DNA of 37,331 nt from an uncultured Eubacteriales bacterium (GCA_900542935.1 UQPN01000021.1:1-37331), one strand, 5' to 3'; shown: positions 15,729 to 24,606, counted from the first letter of the stretch. The notes: a model not told the origin generated them from the letters alone. Program-made: numbers and translations.

Positions 15729-16751
15729 TCAGATTCCGCGCAAACGTTTTTTAATCTCGCTGTCTTTCAAGCCTGCGTTCAGGCACACCATCGTCGCGCG
15801 TACGTTCGCGCATTCCGTTTTCTTGCGCAGTACGTAATACAAAAACGGCTCGCTGCCCGAAAGTTCGTACTTCCGCGCCTCGAATAAACGGATTTCCGTT
15901 TCCGCCAGCCGTTTTTCCGCCGCGGCGACGCTGCCCGTCTCTTTCGCGTTCAGATATAAATCGTACGCGGCTTTCAGCGCCTTCTTTTTTGCGCCGCCCG
16001 CGCCAGCGCAGGCTTTATTGTACGCCTTTTCGGCAAGTTCGCCGCTTTCCGCAAAGCAAAAACCGAAATCTTCCGCAAAAAGCAATCCGCACGGCACGTA
16101 CTGTTTCGCCGCCGCGCTTTCCGAAGAAGAGCGAAGCGCCGTTACCAGGTTGGTGAGGTCCGCTTTTTCCTGCAACGCCCCGCGCAGCGCCCGCCGCGCT
16201 TTTCCCGCGCCCTTACACGCTTCCAGAAGATGACCGTACAAAGCCTTTTCAAACGCCGCGCCCACTTCCGCGCCTTTGCCCGCCGCGCCGTTTTCGCAAA
16301 CGTTTTCCGCCTGCTTTACAGCCTCGCCAAGATATGCGGGCAACAACGAAAAATCTTCTTTTTCAAACGCTTCGGCAATCTTTTTCAACGGCACGGCGCC
16401 TTCCGGAGCGAGCATTTCCGCCGCTTCCGCGCCCGTGATTTTCGCCTTGAAATACGCCTTTACGTTGTGGCAATCCAGCGGAGAAAGAAAATATTCCCTT
16501 TCCGCTTCGCTGCCCGCGTATTCGCGGATAAACGCGTTGGTTTTCGCCTCTTCCGCCGCAATCAGCGTTTCCGCCTCGTCCGTAGAAAAATTCCCGTTTT
16601 CCGCACTCTCGGAATCGCCGCCGAAGCCGCTTTCTTTCAGGGCGCGCAAAGCGCTTGCCGCGTCCGTTTCCGTCAGCCGCAGCAACTTCTCGCCGAGAAA
16701 ATATTTTTCTTTGGCGGCGATAACGCCGTTCACGTACGTTCTCGAAATCAC
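15729..16751 (-). CDS. ntpC: V-type ATP synthase subunit C
   Basis: 340 aa. The start is GTG 16751, overlapping the ntpE stop (GTGA) with AAAGGAG 8 nt upstream. The protein is all-helical and Ala/Glu-rich, with ISRTYVNGVIAAKEKYFL at the start, SPLDCHNVKAYFKAKITG in the middle and ALYGHLLEACKG later, as in the three-lobed subunit C that links the rotor shaft to the membrane K ring. Length is typical. Position between E and F is the E. hirae order. Confidence 0.88.
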   Translation of the reverse strand: MISRTYVNGVIAAKEKYFLGEKLLRLTETDAASALRALKESGFGGDSESAENGNFSTDEAETLIAAEEAKTNAFIREYAGSEAEREYFLSPLDCHNVKAYFKAKITGAEAAEMLAPEGAVPLKKIAEAFEKEDFSLLPAYLGEAVKQAENVCENGAAGKGAEVGAAFEKALYGHLLEACKGAGKARRALRGALQEKADLTNLVTALRSSSESAAAKQYVPCGLLFAEDFGFCFAESGELAEKAYNKACAGAGGAKKKALKAAYDLYLNAKETGSVAAAEKRLAETEIRLFEARKYELSGSEPFLYYVLRKKTECANVRATMVCLNAGLKDSEIKKRLRGI

Positions 16752-17356
16752 TCGCTTTTCTCCTTTGCCGGGCTTCCGAAAAGTTCCGCAGCAATCCGCG
16801 ATTCGTTCTCTTCTCTGTCCGCCTTTAAAAGCGCGTCGAAAGAAAGATCTTTATCCGCCGTTTTGCCCGCCAGATACAATCCGCCGTCAATCTTTACGCC
16901 CGCAAACGCCGCGCCGTCCGAAACCGCTTTCAGCTTCTTTTGCGCAAACACGGGCAGAAGTTTTACTCCTTCGGTATAACGGAATCCGTCGGCAAAAATC
17001 ACCGCGTCGCCCTCTTCGGCGTACAGGCAAAGCAACCGGTTGAACAGCGTAAGCGTTTCCTCTTCGCCCAGATCGATCAGGCGTTTTTTCGCCTCCGCGT
17101 ATACGTTCTCCACGGCTTTTTTTCTGGCGGCAAGCATTATTTTTTTCACGTCCAGACGGGCGGTGGCGGCAAAATGCGCGGCAACCGCGGCGGCGCGCTT
17201 TTCCACGTCGCTTTCCGTTTCGCGCCGCAGTCGTTCCGCTTCCGCCTTCGCCCCGTTTTCCGTTTCTTCCGCTTTCCGCTTTCCCGCGGCAAGAATCGCT
17301 TCCGCTTCGGTTTTCCCGTCGGAGCGTATTCTTTCAACGATACTTTCCACACTCAT
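16748..17356 (-). CDS. ntpE: V-type ATP synthase subunit E
   Basis: 202 aa; AAGGAAAAAG precedes ATG 17356. The N-terminal half is a long charged coiled coil (ILAAGKRKAEETENGAKAEAERLRRETESDVEKRA, shown here as a description of composition), the C-terminal half a compact domain with VIFADGFRYTEGV. Subunit E is the peripheral stalk that, paired with NtpF (G/H), holds the head against rotation. Its stop overlaps the ntpC start. Confidence 0.88.
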   Translation of the reverse strand: MSVESIVERIRSDGKTEAEAILAAGKRKAEETENGAKAEAERLRRETESDVEKRAAAVAAHFAATARLDVKKIMLAARKKAVENVYAEAKKRLIDLGEEETLTLFNRLLCLYAEEGDAVIFADGFRYTEGVKLLPVFAQKKLKAVSDGAAFAGVKIDGGLYLAGKTADKDLSFDALLKADREENESRIAAELFGSPAKEKSE

Positions 17357-17386
17357 TTTTCTTTTTCCTTAACGTCCGGGCGCCGA

Positions 17387-17872
17387 TTATAACGCCGCCG
17401 TTACTGCGGGCACGGGCGCAATCGTTACCGTCAAGCCGCCCACAAGCATAATCGAAATAATCAAGCCGAGGATGGCGTAGAATTCGATCATACCGGGGTA
17501 AACGATCAGCTTACCGGAAAGAGATTCCTGCTTGCCTACCGCATAAATACAGTTCGCCGCGCACTTTCCCTGCATAAAGCCGGAAACCAAACCGGAAATC
17601 GCCATCGGCATCACCGCGGCAAACACCGCCCAGCCGGAAGCTGCGTCCATGCCCGCTTTCAGCTGCGCCGAAGCAATCAGACCGATGATGAAGCCGTAAA
17701 TACCCTGCGTAGCGGGCAGCAGCACCAGCACCATCACCTTACCGAACTTCTTCGGTTCTTCGCCCAGAACGCCCGCAGCCGCCGTACCCGTCTTGTACAG
17801 ACCGATGCACGAACCGATGCCGCAGAACAGCACGCATGCCGCAATACCGAACAATGCTATCATATAACCCAT
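17387..17872 (-). CDS. ntpK: V-type ATP synthase subunit K, Na+-type rotor ring
   Basis: 161 aa from ATG 17872, preceded by GGAGGAG; the longer open frame overlaps the ntpI end and is not real. The protein is a tandem hairpin with four membrane helices. It carries the full Na+ signature known from E. hirae NtpK: T55-Q56-G-I-Y59 (LLPATQGIYGF), Q101 (FMQGK) and E130 (MIEFYAILG), equivalent to T64, Q65, Y68, Q110 and E139 of that protein. The ring therefore probably moves Na+ rather than H+. It lies 86 nt after ntpI. Confidence 0.93.
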   Translation of the reverse strand: MGYMIALFGIAACVLFCGIGSCIGLYKTGTAAAGVLGEEPKKFGKVMVLVLLPATQGIYGFIIGLIASAQLKAGMDAASGWAVFAAVMPMAISGLVSGFMQGKCAANCIYAVGKQESLSGKLIVYPGMIEFYAILGLIISIMLVGGLTVTIAPVPAVTAAL

Positions 17873-17957
17873 AAGAAACTCCTCCGATCTTAATCGTTTT
17901 TTATTTTTTCCGCCGCGCGCTTCTTTTCCGCGCCCGACGTTTTTATCCTCTTTCGCG

Positions 17958-19958
17958 TTATGCCGCGGCTTCCGCCGGCAGCAGATACACATACTTCTGC
18001 GAACTTCCGAGGGGCGTAAACAATTCGCCCTCGCCTTCGTAGAACTTGCCGAAAAACTCCACGTACTGAAGCCGCGCGTCGTGAATGTAAGCGCCCAAAA
18101 GACTCATGGCAAGGTTAAACGCATGCCCCGCCACCATCAGCATCACGCCGAGCACCGCCACGATAACGTTGCCGCCCGTAATGAAGCCCATCGCATACGT
18201 GGAAACGATGTTGGCAATCACCGCGCCCGAAAGCAACAGCCCGTACAAACGCGCATAACTGAGCACGTCGGAAGCGTAATTGATCACGCCGTACGCGGCG
18301 CCGAACCCTTTCGTGAACCTCGCGAAAAATTTCTGTCCGTGCCCGGCCGTAAGCATCGCGATTACCAGCGAAACGCCCGCCGTAATGCCGCCCACCGATT
18401 TAAGAACCGGCAGATTGCTTTCTTCTACAAACCCGATGACGGCGAGAAACGCCCCCAGCGAGAAAAACGCCCACACGATGCCGTCGAATATGCCGCCCGG
18501 CACGTCGCCGCGCCGGAAACACTGCACCGCGCGGCAGATATAACCCGTAAAAATTTGCGCTATGCCGATTTCCATACTGATTACCAGCACGCTCGGCACG
18601 GAAATTCCAGCTAAGCTCCACATGTCTTTCTGCATGTCCGGCATCACCGTAAACGGCAGCACCTGCAAGCCGAGAAGCGAATTGAACAAAACGCCCCACA
18701 CCACGGCAAACACGCCGCCCATCGCAAACACTGCGGAAAGCCGCTTGAATCCGCTTTCCCGCGCGCGGTTTTTCCACCAGATCAAGCCGCCGCCCAGCAT
18801 CATAATCAGCCCGTAGCCCATATCGCCGATGATAAAGCCCATAAACAGCGAATAGAAAAATCCCATCACCGTGTTCGGGTCGAACTCCCGACTGCTCGGC
18901 ACCGAGTACATATTCGTAATGTCCTCGAAATTCCGCACCGCCTTGTTATTTTTCAACAGCGTGGGAGGGTTGTCCTCCTCATCCGGCTCGGTAAATTCGT
19001 AATAGCACGCGCCCGTCGTATTTTCCAGCGCGGTTTTCACTTCGCTCACGCTTTCTTCCGGCACGTACGCTTCCAGCAAAAACACCCGCTCCGTCGCGCG
19101 GATGTCGTCGGTTACGTTCTCCTTTTCCAGAAGATACGAAAGATAATCGGAATACGTTTTCAAAAACGGTATCTTTTCCGAAAGAGCGAAAAATTCCGCC
19201 GCGTTCTTTTCCTGCGCCTGCTTGTTTTTGGAAATTTCCGCAACCGTGTTTTCGTAACGGGCTTTCGCCGAAGCAAATCCTTTTTCGCCGTATTCGTACG
19301 GATACGCGGAAAAACCGGACGCGCCGAGAAGCTCGTCCGCCTTGTTTTTTTCGCTTTTCAGATACGCAATCAGATACACACCGCCGGTTTCGCATTTTCC
19401 CAGCTTTTCCGCCGCCGCGCCGACATATTCCGCCGCCGCGATCGCCGCCTGAAAATCTTCTTCTTTCGCCGCGGGAATCACGCCGAGGAAAAACCCGGCC
19501 CGCTTCGTGCTTTCCGCATCCGCGAACGGTAAATCGATGTCCGCATACGGCAACAGCGCTTTTTCCTCTCTCGCCAGCGAATACCCTTCCGCCGCCAGCG
19601 CGGCTTTCTCTTCGGAAAGCGCCTTTGCCCGCGCGATGATTTCCTCCGCCTCGCCGCTTTTTTCCTTCATCTGCATAAAGCCCGAATAGGAAACGTCGAA
19701 GCCGTCTTTCAGAAAATCCGTTTTCGCGGCATGGTCGCGCGCGTAATCTTCCGCCGCTTTCGTTAAAAGCTGCAGAGCGTTTTCCGTTTCCGCCGCACGC
19801 AGCAAAAGCGCGGCGTCGTCCTTTACGGGGATCGCCGTGCCCTCTTCTTCTCCGTGTTTTTTCACCTCTGCGGCGCGCGTTTTCTGCAACGCGTCCAGAA
19901 TGCCGTCTTTATCGGAAAGCATCGCCGCCAGATGAAGCTTCTGCATTTTAGCAATCAT
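17958..19958 (-). CDS. ntpI: V-type ATP synthase subunit I (a-type stator)
   Basis: 666 aa. The N-terminal half (about 1-340) is cytoplasmic coiled coil starting MIAKMQKLHLAAMLSDKDGILDAL, as usual for subunit I. From about residue 365 there are seven or eight hydrophobic helices. The motif SDVLSYARLYGLLLSG carries the conserved Arg that faces the K-ring carboxylate during ion transport, and GHAFNLAMSLLGAYIHDARLQYVEFFGKFYEG is the classic C-terminal signature. Length fits the family. Confidence 0.95.
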   Translation of the reverse strand: MIAKMQKLHLAAMLSDKDGILDALQKTRAAEVKKHGEEEGTAIPVKDDAALLLRAAETENALQLLTKAAEDYARDHAAKTDFLKDGFDVSYSGFMQMKEKSGEAEEIIARAKALSEEKAALAAEGYSLAREEKALLPYADIDLPFADAESTKRAGFFLGVIPAAKEEDFQAAIAAAEYVGAAAEKLGKCETGGVYLIAYLKSEKNKADELLGASGFSAYPYEYGEKGFASAKARYENTVAEISKNKQAQEKNAAEFFALSEKIPFLKTYSDYLSYLLEKENVTDDIRATERVFLLEAYVPEESVSEVKTALENTTGACYYEFTEPDEEDNPPTLLKNNKAVRNFEDITNMYSVPSSREFDPNTVMGFFYSLFMGFIIGDMGYGLIMMLGGGLIWWKNRARESGFKRLSAVFAMGGVFAVVWGVLFNSLLGLQVLPFTVMPDMQKDMWSLAGISVPSVLVISMEIGIAQIFTGYICRAVQCFRRGDVPGGIFDGIVWAFFSLGAFLAVIGFVEESNLPVLKSVGGITAGVSLVIAMLTAGHGQKFFARFTKGFGAAYGVINYASDVLSYARLYGLLLSGAVIANIVSTYAMGFITGGNVIVAVLGVMLMVAGHAFNLAMSLLGAYIHDARLQYVEFFGKFYEGEGELFTPLGSSQKYVYLLPAEAAA

Positions 19959-19973
19959 ACGCCGCCCCCGCCG

Positions 19974-20303
19974 TTACGCGTTCTCTCCCTCGCCGTTCAC
20001 GATTCTCCGAACAATCCCGCTCACGGAAATCTCGCTAGCCGCCGCGGCGTTTCTCACCTGTTCCGCGGCAAATTTTTCCGCTTTTTCTATCTCTTCTTCG
20101 TAGCGTTTTTCGCTTTGCGCCGTCGCCAGCCGAATCTGCGTTTCCGAATACGCCTTGCACACGCCCGCGCTTGCCGTAATCGTGTTTTTCGCCCGCACTT
20201 CCGCTTCGCGCTGTAAAAGCTCCGCCTGAGCCACGGCGCTTTCTTTTTCGTACGCCGCCTGCTTTTCCGCTTCCGTGATCGCTTCTATAATCTGCGCTTT
20301 CAT
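19974..20303 (-). CDS. ntpF: V-type ATP synthase subunit G/H (NtpF type), peripheral stalk
   Basis: 109 aa, nearly all one Ala/Glu/Lys-rich coiled coil (EAEKQAAYEKESAVAQAEL) with a short C-terminal helix VSGIVRRIVNGE. Composition and position as first gene of an I-K-E-C-F-A-B-D operon identify it as the subunit G/H partner of subunit E. GGACGGTGAGCGA precedes the ATG. It is separated from ntpI by 15 nt. Confidence 0.85.
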   Translation of the reverse strand: MKAQIIEAITEAEKQAAYEKESAVAQAELLQREAEVRAKNTITASAGVCKAYSETQIRLATAQSEKRYEEEIEKAEKFAAEQVRNAAAASEISVSGIVRRIVNGEGENA

Positions 20304-20350
20304 TCGCTCACCGTCCTTTCGCGTTTCACCGCGCTCCGCACGCTTTTTTT

Positions 20351-20379
20351 ATCATATCACAACGGGCGTAAAATGTAAA
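20351..20379 (-). promoter_or_regulatory. Proximal promoter of the V-ATPase operon
   Basis: Read leftward: -35 TTTACA (20379-20374), 17-bp spacer, -10 TATGAT (20356-20351). About 48 nt from the -10 to the ntpF start. Confidence 0.7.
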
Positions 20380-20466
20380 ATATCATTTTTTCGCTTCTTC
20401 TATATCCTTAAGATATACGTTGTTTCTTCTCCGTCGCCCCGCAACCGCGCGGCACAGACTATTTAT

Positions 20467-20495
20467 AGTATACCCCAAAAATCGCGTTTTGTCAA
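20467..20495 (-). promoter_or_regulatory. Distal, consensus promoter of the V-ATPase operon
   Basis: Read leftward: -35 TTGACA (20495-20490), 17-bp spacer, -10 TATACT (20472-20467). Nearly perfect sigma-A type. It would give a leader of about 155 nt through the proximal promoter. Confidence 0.8.
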
Positions 20496-20714
20496 ACAAA
20501 TAGCGCCTTAAACTTTGTGAAATCGCCGCGAATTTTCTTCCTTTCCGCGGCAAAACGCGCCGTTTCCGTACGTTATTTCTTGCTTAATACCCCGATTTTT
20601 CCGCGGAAAACTATCCCCCGTTTCCTCCGTCGGTAACAGTTCTTGCCTCCGCCCCGTTTCCGTAAAATTTCCGCCGCGTTATTCAATCCGTCCGCGGCGT
20701 TCCGCCCTCCGCGC

Positions 20715-22169
20715 TCACAGCAAATGCCGTATCGGCAGAATCACGATGCGCAGCACGGAATACGCAAAGCTTTTTGCAAGCGGCACGCGCCGGTATTCGT
20801 ATTTTTCTCCGGGATAAAATTCGTAGCCGCCCTCGTCGTTTGTTTTCGTAATCGTGCCCGTTTCCGCCAGCGCCCGCACCTTTTCTTTCAGCGCCTGGTT
20901 GATCTCTTCGCTGTCGATCGCCAGCACCGTTTCCGTGTTCAGATACACGCTGCGCATATCCAGATTGAACGAGCCGATATAACTCATATTCTCTCCCGCC
21001 AGCACCGTTTTTACGTGCGACGAACGCTCAGCCGAAATTTCCAGCACCGCCGCGCCCGCCTTTAACAGCTTCGTTTTCGAAACGGGAAAGTCCGCGCAGC
21101 CCCAAGGATTCGCGCCGCTTCTCACGGAGTTGGTAGCTATCGTTACCGCCGTGCCGCTTTGCGCCAGTTCCGCTATGTCAAAATACATCGCTTTATCACA
21201 GATGGCGTACGGCGTTTGTATCACCGTTTCGCCCGTGCCTTTCGCCTCGTTTAAAATGGACTTCCATAACAGCGGCTGTTTCGCGCCCGCCTGCGTTTCG
21301 CCGTGCAGCAAAGCGATTCCCTTCGTCGCCGACATCTCCGTTTCCGCGTCGATCGCGCGCGAAATATCGGGATACTTTTCTTTCAGCGCCGCATAGCGCG
21401 CCCGCATCTTTGCCGCCGACTTTTCGTAGCGTTTTCCGCCCGATACGCCGCCGAACGCCGCATTGTGCTTTTCGCTTTGCACCCTTCCGAAATACGCCTT
21501 CACTTCGCTTATTGAACGAATCTTATCTCCGCCCGCGCCGTTTTTTCCGGAACTTTCCGCGGCGGGGCAGCTTACCAGCACGTCTCTGTCCAGATTCCGC
21601 TTGTTTTCGGCGCAGTACGCGCCCAGAAAATAATCGCCGATATTTCTGCCGCCGAGGAGATACGTTTCGTCGTCGCACACTAAATATTTATCGTGCAGAC
21701 GGAAATTCGCCCTTTGAAAAGCCGCCGGATTCACGGGATTGTAAATCGTTACTTCCGCGTTTTCGTGCCCCGCCAGCGCTTTGAATTCGGAAAAGCCGTT
21801 TAATTTTCCCTCGTTGAACCCGTCCGCGACGATTCTGATTTTTACGCCGCGTTCCGCCGCGGCAAAAAGAGCGCAGGTGATATCCCTGCCGCTTTCGTCG
21901 TTATAATACGAATAGGTGGAAAGCAAAATCTCGCTCCGGGCACTTTCGATCAGGCGCAACCGATATAACAGCGCGCTTTCGTTATCGTCGATCACCGCCG
22001 CCCGCTCGGCGCAGGTTTCGTCGCCGCGGCGGGAGGAAAGCGGTTGAAGCGTAAATTTTTTTCTGAGCATCGGCGGAATATAACCGCACGCAAAAAAATA
22101 GGCGAAAAGCGCAAACAGCACGCCGAGCGCGATTTTTTTATATAAATTTTTTTTGTTTTTTTCCCGCAT
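20715..22169 (-). CDS. Phospholipase D-family membrane protein, cardiolipin synthase-like
   Basis: 484 aa from ATG 22169, which gives the N-terminal anchor (about 10-32, KIALGVLFALFAYFFACGYIPP) a short basic head; a GGA-type site lies 8 nt upstream. Two PLD repeats are present. The first has a full HKD motif, HDKYLVCD followed by LGGRNIGDYF. The second reads HVKTVLAG then YIGSFNLDMRS, so the Asp of H-x-K-x4-D is replaced by Gly. Layout resembles ClsC/YmdC-type cardiolipin synthases. It could transfer phosphatidyl groups in the membrane or be a related diesterase. Monocistronic, with its own promoter at 22206-22234. Confidence 0.8.
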   Translation of the reverse strand: MREKNKKNLYKKIALGVLFALFAYFFACGYIPPMLRKKFTLQPLSSRRGDETCAERAAVIDDNESALLYRLRLIESARSEILLSTYSYYNDESGRDITCALFAAAERGVKIRIVADGFNEGKLNGFSEFKALAGHENAEVTIYNPVNPAAFQRANFRLHDKYLVCDDETYLLGGRNIGDYFLGAYCAENKRNLDRDVLVSCPAAESSGKNGAGGDKIRSISEVKAYFGRVQSEKHNAAFGGVSGGKRYEKSAAKMRARYAALKEKYPDISRAIDAETEMSATKGIALLHGETQAGAKQPLLWKSILNEAKGTGETVIQTPYAICDKAMYFDIAELAQSGTAVTIATNSVRSGANPWGCADFPVSKTKLLKAGAAVLEISAERSSHVKTVLAGENMSYIGSFNLDMRSVYLNTETVLAIDSEEINQALKEKVRALAETGTITKTNDEGGYEFYPGEKYEYRRVPLAKSFAYSVLRIVILPIRHLL

Positions 22170-22205
22170 GCGCCGTTCCGTCCCGTATTTATTCCGTACG
22201 GATAT

Positions 22206-22234
22206 AGTGTAGCATTTCCGCGAAATAATTGCAA
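22206..22234 (-). promoter_or_regulatory. Promoter of the PLD-family gene
   Basis: Read leftward: -35 TTGCAA (22234-22229), 17-bp spacer, -10 TACACT (22211-22206). It leaves a leader of roughly 30 nt, long enough for a ribosome binding site. Confidence 0.7.
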
Positions 22235-22309
22235 GCAAATCCCGACGGTTGAAAATTTTTCGTTCTTTCCGCCGCGCCCGCTTGTTTTATCGGATACATG
22301 CGGATATGC

Positions 22310-22954
22310 TCATTCGCGACCTTTGCCTTTATGTCTGAAGTAATCGCAGATTCCGCAAAGCGTGCAGTTTGCGCAGTCGGGTTTTTGCGAATGGCATACT
22401 TTCCGCCCGTGCCAGATTAAATAATGGTGGCTTTTGCTCCACAAATTTTCGTCAATCGCCTTTTGCAAGCCCTTTTCCACCTGTTCCGGCGTCTTTCCCG
22501 TTGCCAGTCCAAGCCTGTTCGACACGCGGAAAACGTGCGTATCCACCGCTATCGCGTTCCCGCCGAACGCCACCGAATACACCACGTTCGCCGTTTTTCT
22601 CCCCACGCCCGCCAGCGTGCGCAGCTCCTCCAACGTGCCCGGCACCTTTCCGCCGTACCGCGTTAAAATATCGTTCGTTGCCGAAAGAATATGCGCCGCT
22701 TTATTATGATAAAACCCGCACGAATAAATATACTTTTCCAGTTCTTCCTGCGATAATTCCGCCATTTTTTCCGGCGTGCCGTACTCCTTGAAAAGTTCCG
22801 CCGTAACCTTGTTCACCCGCTCGTCGGTGCACTGCGCCGAAAGCACCACCGCCACAAGCAACTGATACGGAGAAGCAAATTTCAGCGCGGGTTTCGCGTC
22901 CGGGTACGCCTCCGCCAGCAGTTCTATCGCCCTTTTCTTCTCTTTCGTATTCAT
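22310..22954 (-). CDS. nth: Endonuclease III (DNA glycosylase/AP lyase)
   Basis: 214 aa, full length. SPYQLLVAVVLSAQCTDERVNKVT is the family's first signature, the helix-hairpin-helix LRTLAGVGRKTANVV holds the catalytic Lys, and GNAIAVDTHVFRVSNRLG holds the catalytic Asp. The C-terminal CHSQKPDCANCTLCGIC gives the C-X6-C-X2-C-X5-C ligands of the [4Fe-4S] cluster. It removes oxidised pyrimidines in base excision repair. The ATG is only 9 nt from the -10 box and there is no Shine-Dalgarno, although the N-terminus lines up with known family starts, so the mRNA is probably almost leaderless. Confidence 0.95.
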   Translation of the reverse strand: MNTKEKKRAIELLAEAYPDAKPALKFASPYQLLVAVVLSAQCTDERVNKVTAELFKEYGTPEKMAELSQEELEKYIYSCGFYHNKAAHILSATNDILTRYGGKVPGTLEELRTLAGVGRKTANVVYSVAFGGNAIAVDTHVFRVSNRLGLATGKTPEQVEKGLQKAIDENLWSKSHHYLIWHGRKVCHSQKPDCANCTLCGICDYFRHKGKGRE

Positions 22955-22963
22955 AACGCACTT

Positions 22964-22992
22964 ATTATACCGCTTTTCAACGTTTTTTGCAA
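22964..22992 (-). promoter_or_regulatory. Promoter of nth
   Basis: Read leftward: -35 TTGCAA (22992-22987), 17-bp spacer, -10 TATAAT (22969-22964). The -10 ends 9 nt from the start codon, so transcription should begin within about three bases of ATG. Confidence 0.8.
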
Positions 22993-23103
22993 GCGAATTA
23001 CGGCTTTTTTACACGCAAACAGCCGTCGGACGATTTTCCTCGCCCGACGGCTTCTTTCGCCGCGCACCCGCATAACCGTATATAAAAACGACTTTTCCCC
23101 GTT

Positions 23104-23325
23104 TTACCGGGCGTACATAAACCCTTTGAACGTGCCGCCCGCATACAACGCGGCGCAGGCACGTGCTTTGGGGTAATCGCGCGCGTCGAATTTCACGCAC
23201 AAGCCGCAACCTATGCCCGCCTCTTTCGGCGCGGGCACGGTGAAACACCGCACGCCGTAGCCGGAAAGCCGTTGCGCATACGTCAGGGCTTGCGAACGCG
23301 AACGGAATATCGCCAGCATTGTCAT
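23104..23325 (-). CDS. DUF3343 putative Se/S carrier-like protein
   Basis: 73 aa; AAGG sits 8 nt before ATG 23325. The pattern IFRSRSQALTYAQRL...GYGVRCFTVPAPKEAGIGCGLCVKF is the DUF3343 fold, a small TusA-like domain with a GCGLC Cys pair that could carry sulfur or selenium. It is divergent from the cysteine desulfurase gene, a natural sulfur or selenium donor; in Clostridia these two families are commonly neighbours. No selD or yedF is visible in the window. Confidence 0.8.
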   Translation of the reverse strand: MTMLAIFRSRSQALTYAQRLSGYGVRCFTVPAPKEAGIGCGLCVKFDARDYPKARACAALYAGGTFKGFMYAR

Positions 23326-23392
23326 TCGTTATACCTTCCCCGCGATTAGTTCTACCCGTCTTACGGCGGGAATACTATATATTATGCCGCCC

Positions 23393-23408
23393 GCACCGCG
23401 CGCGGTGC
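23393..23408. promoter_or_regulatory. 16-bp perfect palindrome in a divergent intergenic region
   Basis: GCACCGCGCGCGGTGC lies between the divergent DUF3343 and cysteine desulfurase genes. It may be a shared operator for a dimeric regulator, or an RNA hairpin in the leader of the desulfurase. Confidence 0.4.
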
Positions 23409-23478
23409 ACGTTTTTGCGCGGTCGGCGCTTTTGCGCGAATTTTTGCGGCAATTCCGTTTTTTAAGGTCAGGTATTCT

Positions 23479-24606
23479 ATGATTTATTTCGATAACGCCG
23501 CCACGGGCGGACAAAAACCCGCTTCCGTCGTTTCCGCCGTCGCTTCTTCCTTACGCGTCTGCGCCAATCCGGGGCGCAGCGGACACGCCCTTTCCCTCGT
23601 CTGCGCGAAAAACGTTTTAAAAACGCGCGAACTGCTTGCCGACGTTTTCAACGCGCCCTCGCCCGAACGCGTCGTTTTCACCAAAAGCTGCACCGAAGCG
23701 CTCAACGCGTTTATTTTCGGCGCGCTGGAAAAAGGCGATCACGTTATCGCCACCCCTTTGGAACACAATTCCGTGCTGCGCCCGCTGGAGCGGCTGAAAA
23801 AGCTCGGCGTGATTTCTTACGACGTCTGTCCGCTTACCCAAGGCGGCAACGTCTGCGCGGAAGACATCAAAGCGCTTCTGCGCGAAAATACGAAGCTCGT
23901 CGTCGTAACGGCAGCGTCCAACGTTACGGGCGCCATGCCGCCGCTGAAAGAAATCAGAGCGGCGCTGCCCGAAAACGTATTGTTCCTTTGCGACGGCGCG
24001 CAGGGCGGCGGACATATACCCCTGAAAATGCAATCGCTCGGGCTCGACGGACTGGCGCTTGCGGGGCACAAAGGTCTTTTCGCCATGCAGGGCGGCGGCG
24101 CGCTGTTGTTATCGGAACGCGTGCGTTTAAAGCCGCTTTTATACGGCGGCACGGGCAGCGAAAGTTTTTCTTTGGATATGCCCGATTTTTACCCCGATTG
24201 GCTGGAAGCGGGCACGCTGTCCTATCCCGCCGTCGTTTCCCTGCTTGAAGGCACGCGCTATTACGTCATGCACGAAAAAGAAATCGCCGCCGCAACGCTT
24301 GCGTACACCGCCGTATTCCTGCAAGGGCTTTCTAAAATTTCCCGAAGCAAAGCGTATTCCCGCCCCAACGCCTGCGGCGTGGTATCGTTCGCGTTGGAAG
24401 GCATGCAGTCGGAAGAGGTATCGGCGCTGTTATCCGAACGCTACGGCATCGCTGTGCGGGGCGGACTGCATTGCGCGCCGCTGGCTCACCGCGCGCTGGG
24501 CACCGAAGAAAACGGACTGGTGCGCGTCAGCTTTTCGCACTTCAACAAAAAATGGGAAATCGGGCGCCTGCTTACCGCCCTTTCCGAAATCTCCGCGATT
24601 CTTTAA
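23479..24606 (+). CDS. Cysteine desulfurase family protein (PLP-dependent)
   Basis: 375 aa. It starts MIYFDNAATGGQKP, the class V aminotransferase opening. The PLP Schiff-base Lys is in LALAGHKGLFAMQGGGAL, the cofactor-binding Asp/Gln in CDGAQGGGHIP, and the persulfide Cys in RGGLHCAPLAHRALGTEENGLVRVS. This is the NifS/SufS-related subgroup (like the TIGR01977 family) that often accompanies selenium or sulfur genes in Firmicutes. It would take sulfur (or selenium) from cysteine and pass it to a carrier. AAGGT is upstream at 13 nt. Divergent from DUF3343. Confidence 0.9.
   Translation: MIYFDNAATGGQKPASVVSAVASSLRVCANPGRSGHALSLVCAKNVLKTRELLADVFNAPSPERVVFTKSCTEALNAFIFGALEKGDHVIATPLEHNSVLRPLERLKKLGVISYDVCPLTQGGNVCAEDIKALLRENTKLVVVTAASNVTGAMPPLKEIRAALPENVLFLCDGAQGGGHIPLKMQSLGLDGLALAGHKGLFAMQGGGALLLSERVRLKPLLYGGTGSESFSLDMPDFYPDWLEAGTLSYPAVVSLLEGTRYYVMHEKEIAAATLAYTAVFLQGLSKISRSKAYSRPNACGVVSFALEGMQSEEVSALLSERYGIAVRGGLHCAPLAHRALGTEENGLVRVSFSHFNKKWEIGRLLTALSEISAIL

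Larger units (their letters stand above)
20304..20714. other. Non-coding region upstream of the V-ATPase operon
   Basis: No gene is seen. It carries the two tandem leftward promoters. Between 20496 and 20714 I see only GC-rich sequence after the PLD-protein stop, without a clear terminator hairpin. Confidence 0.5.
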
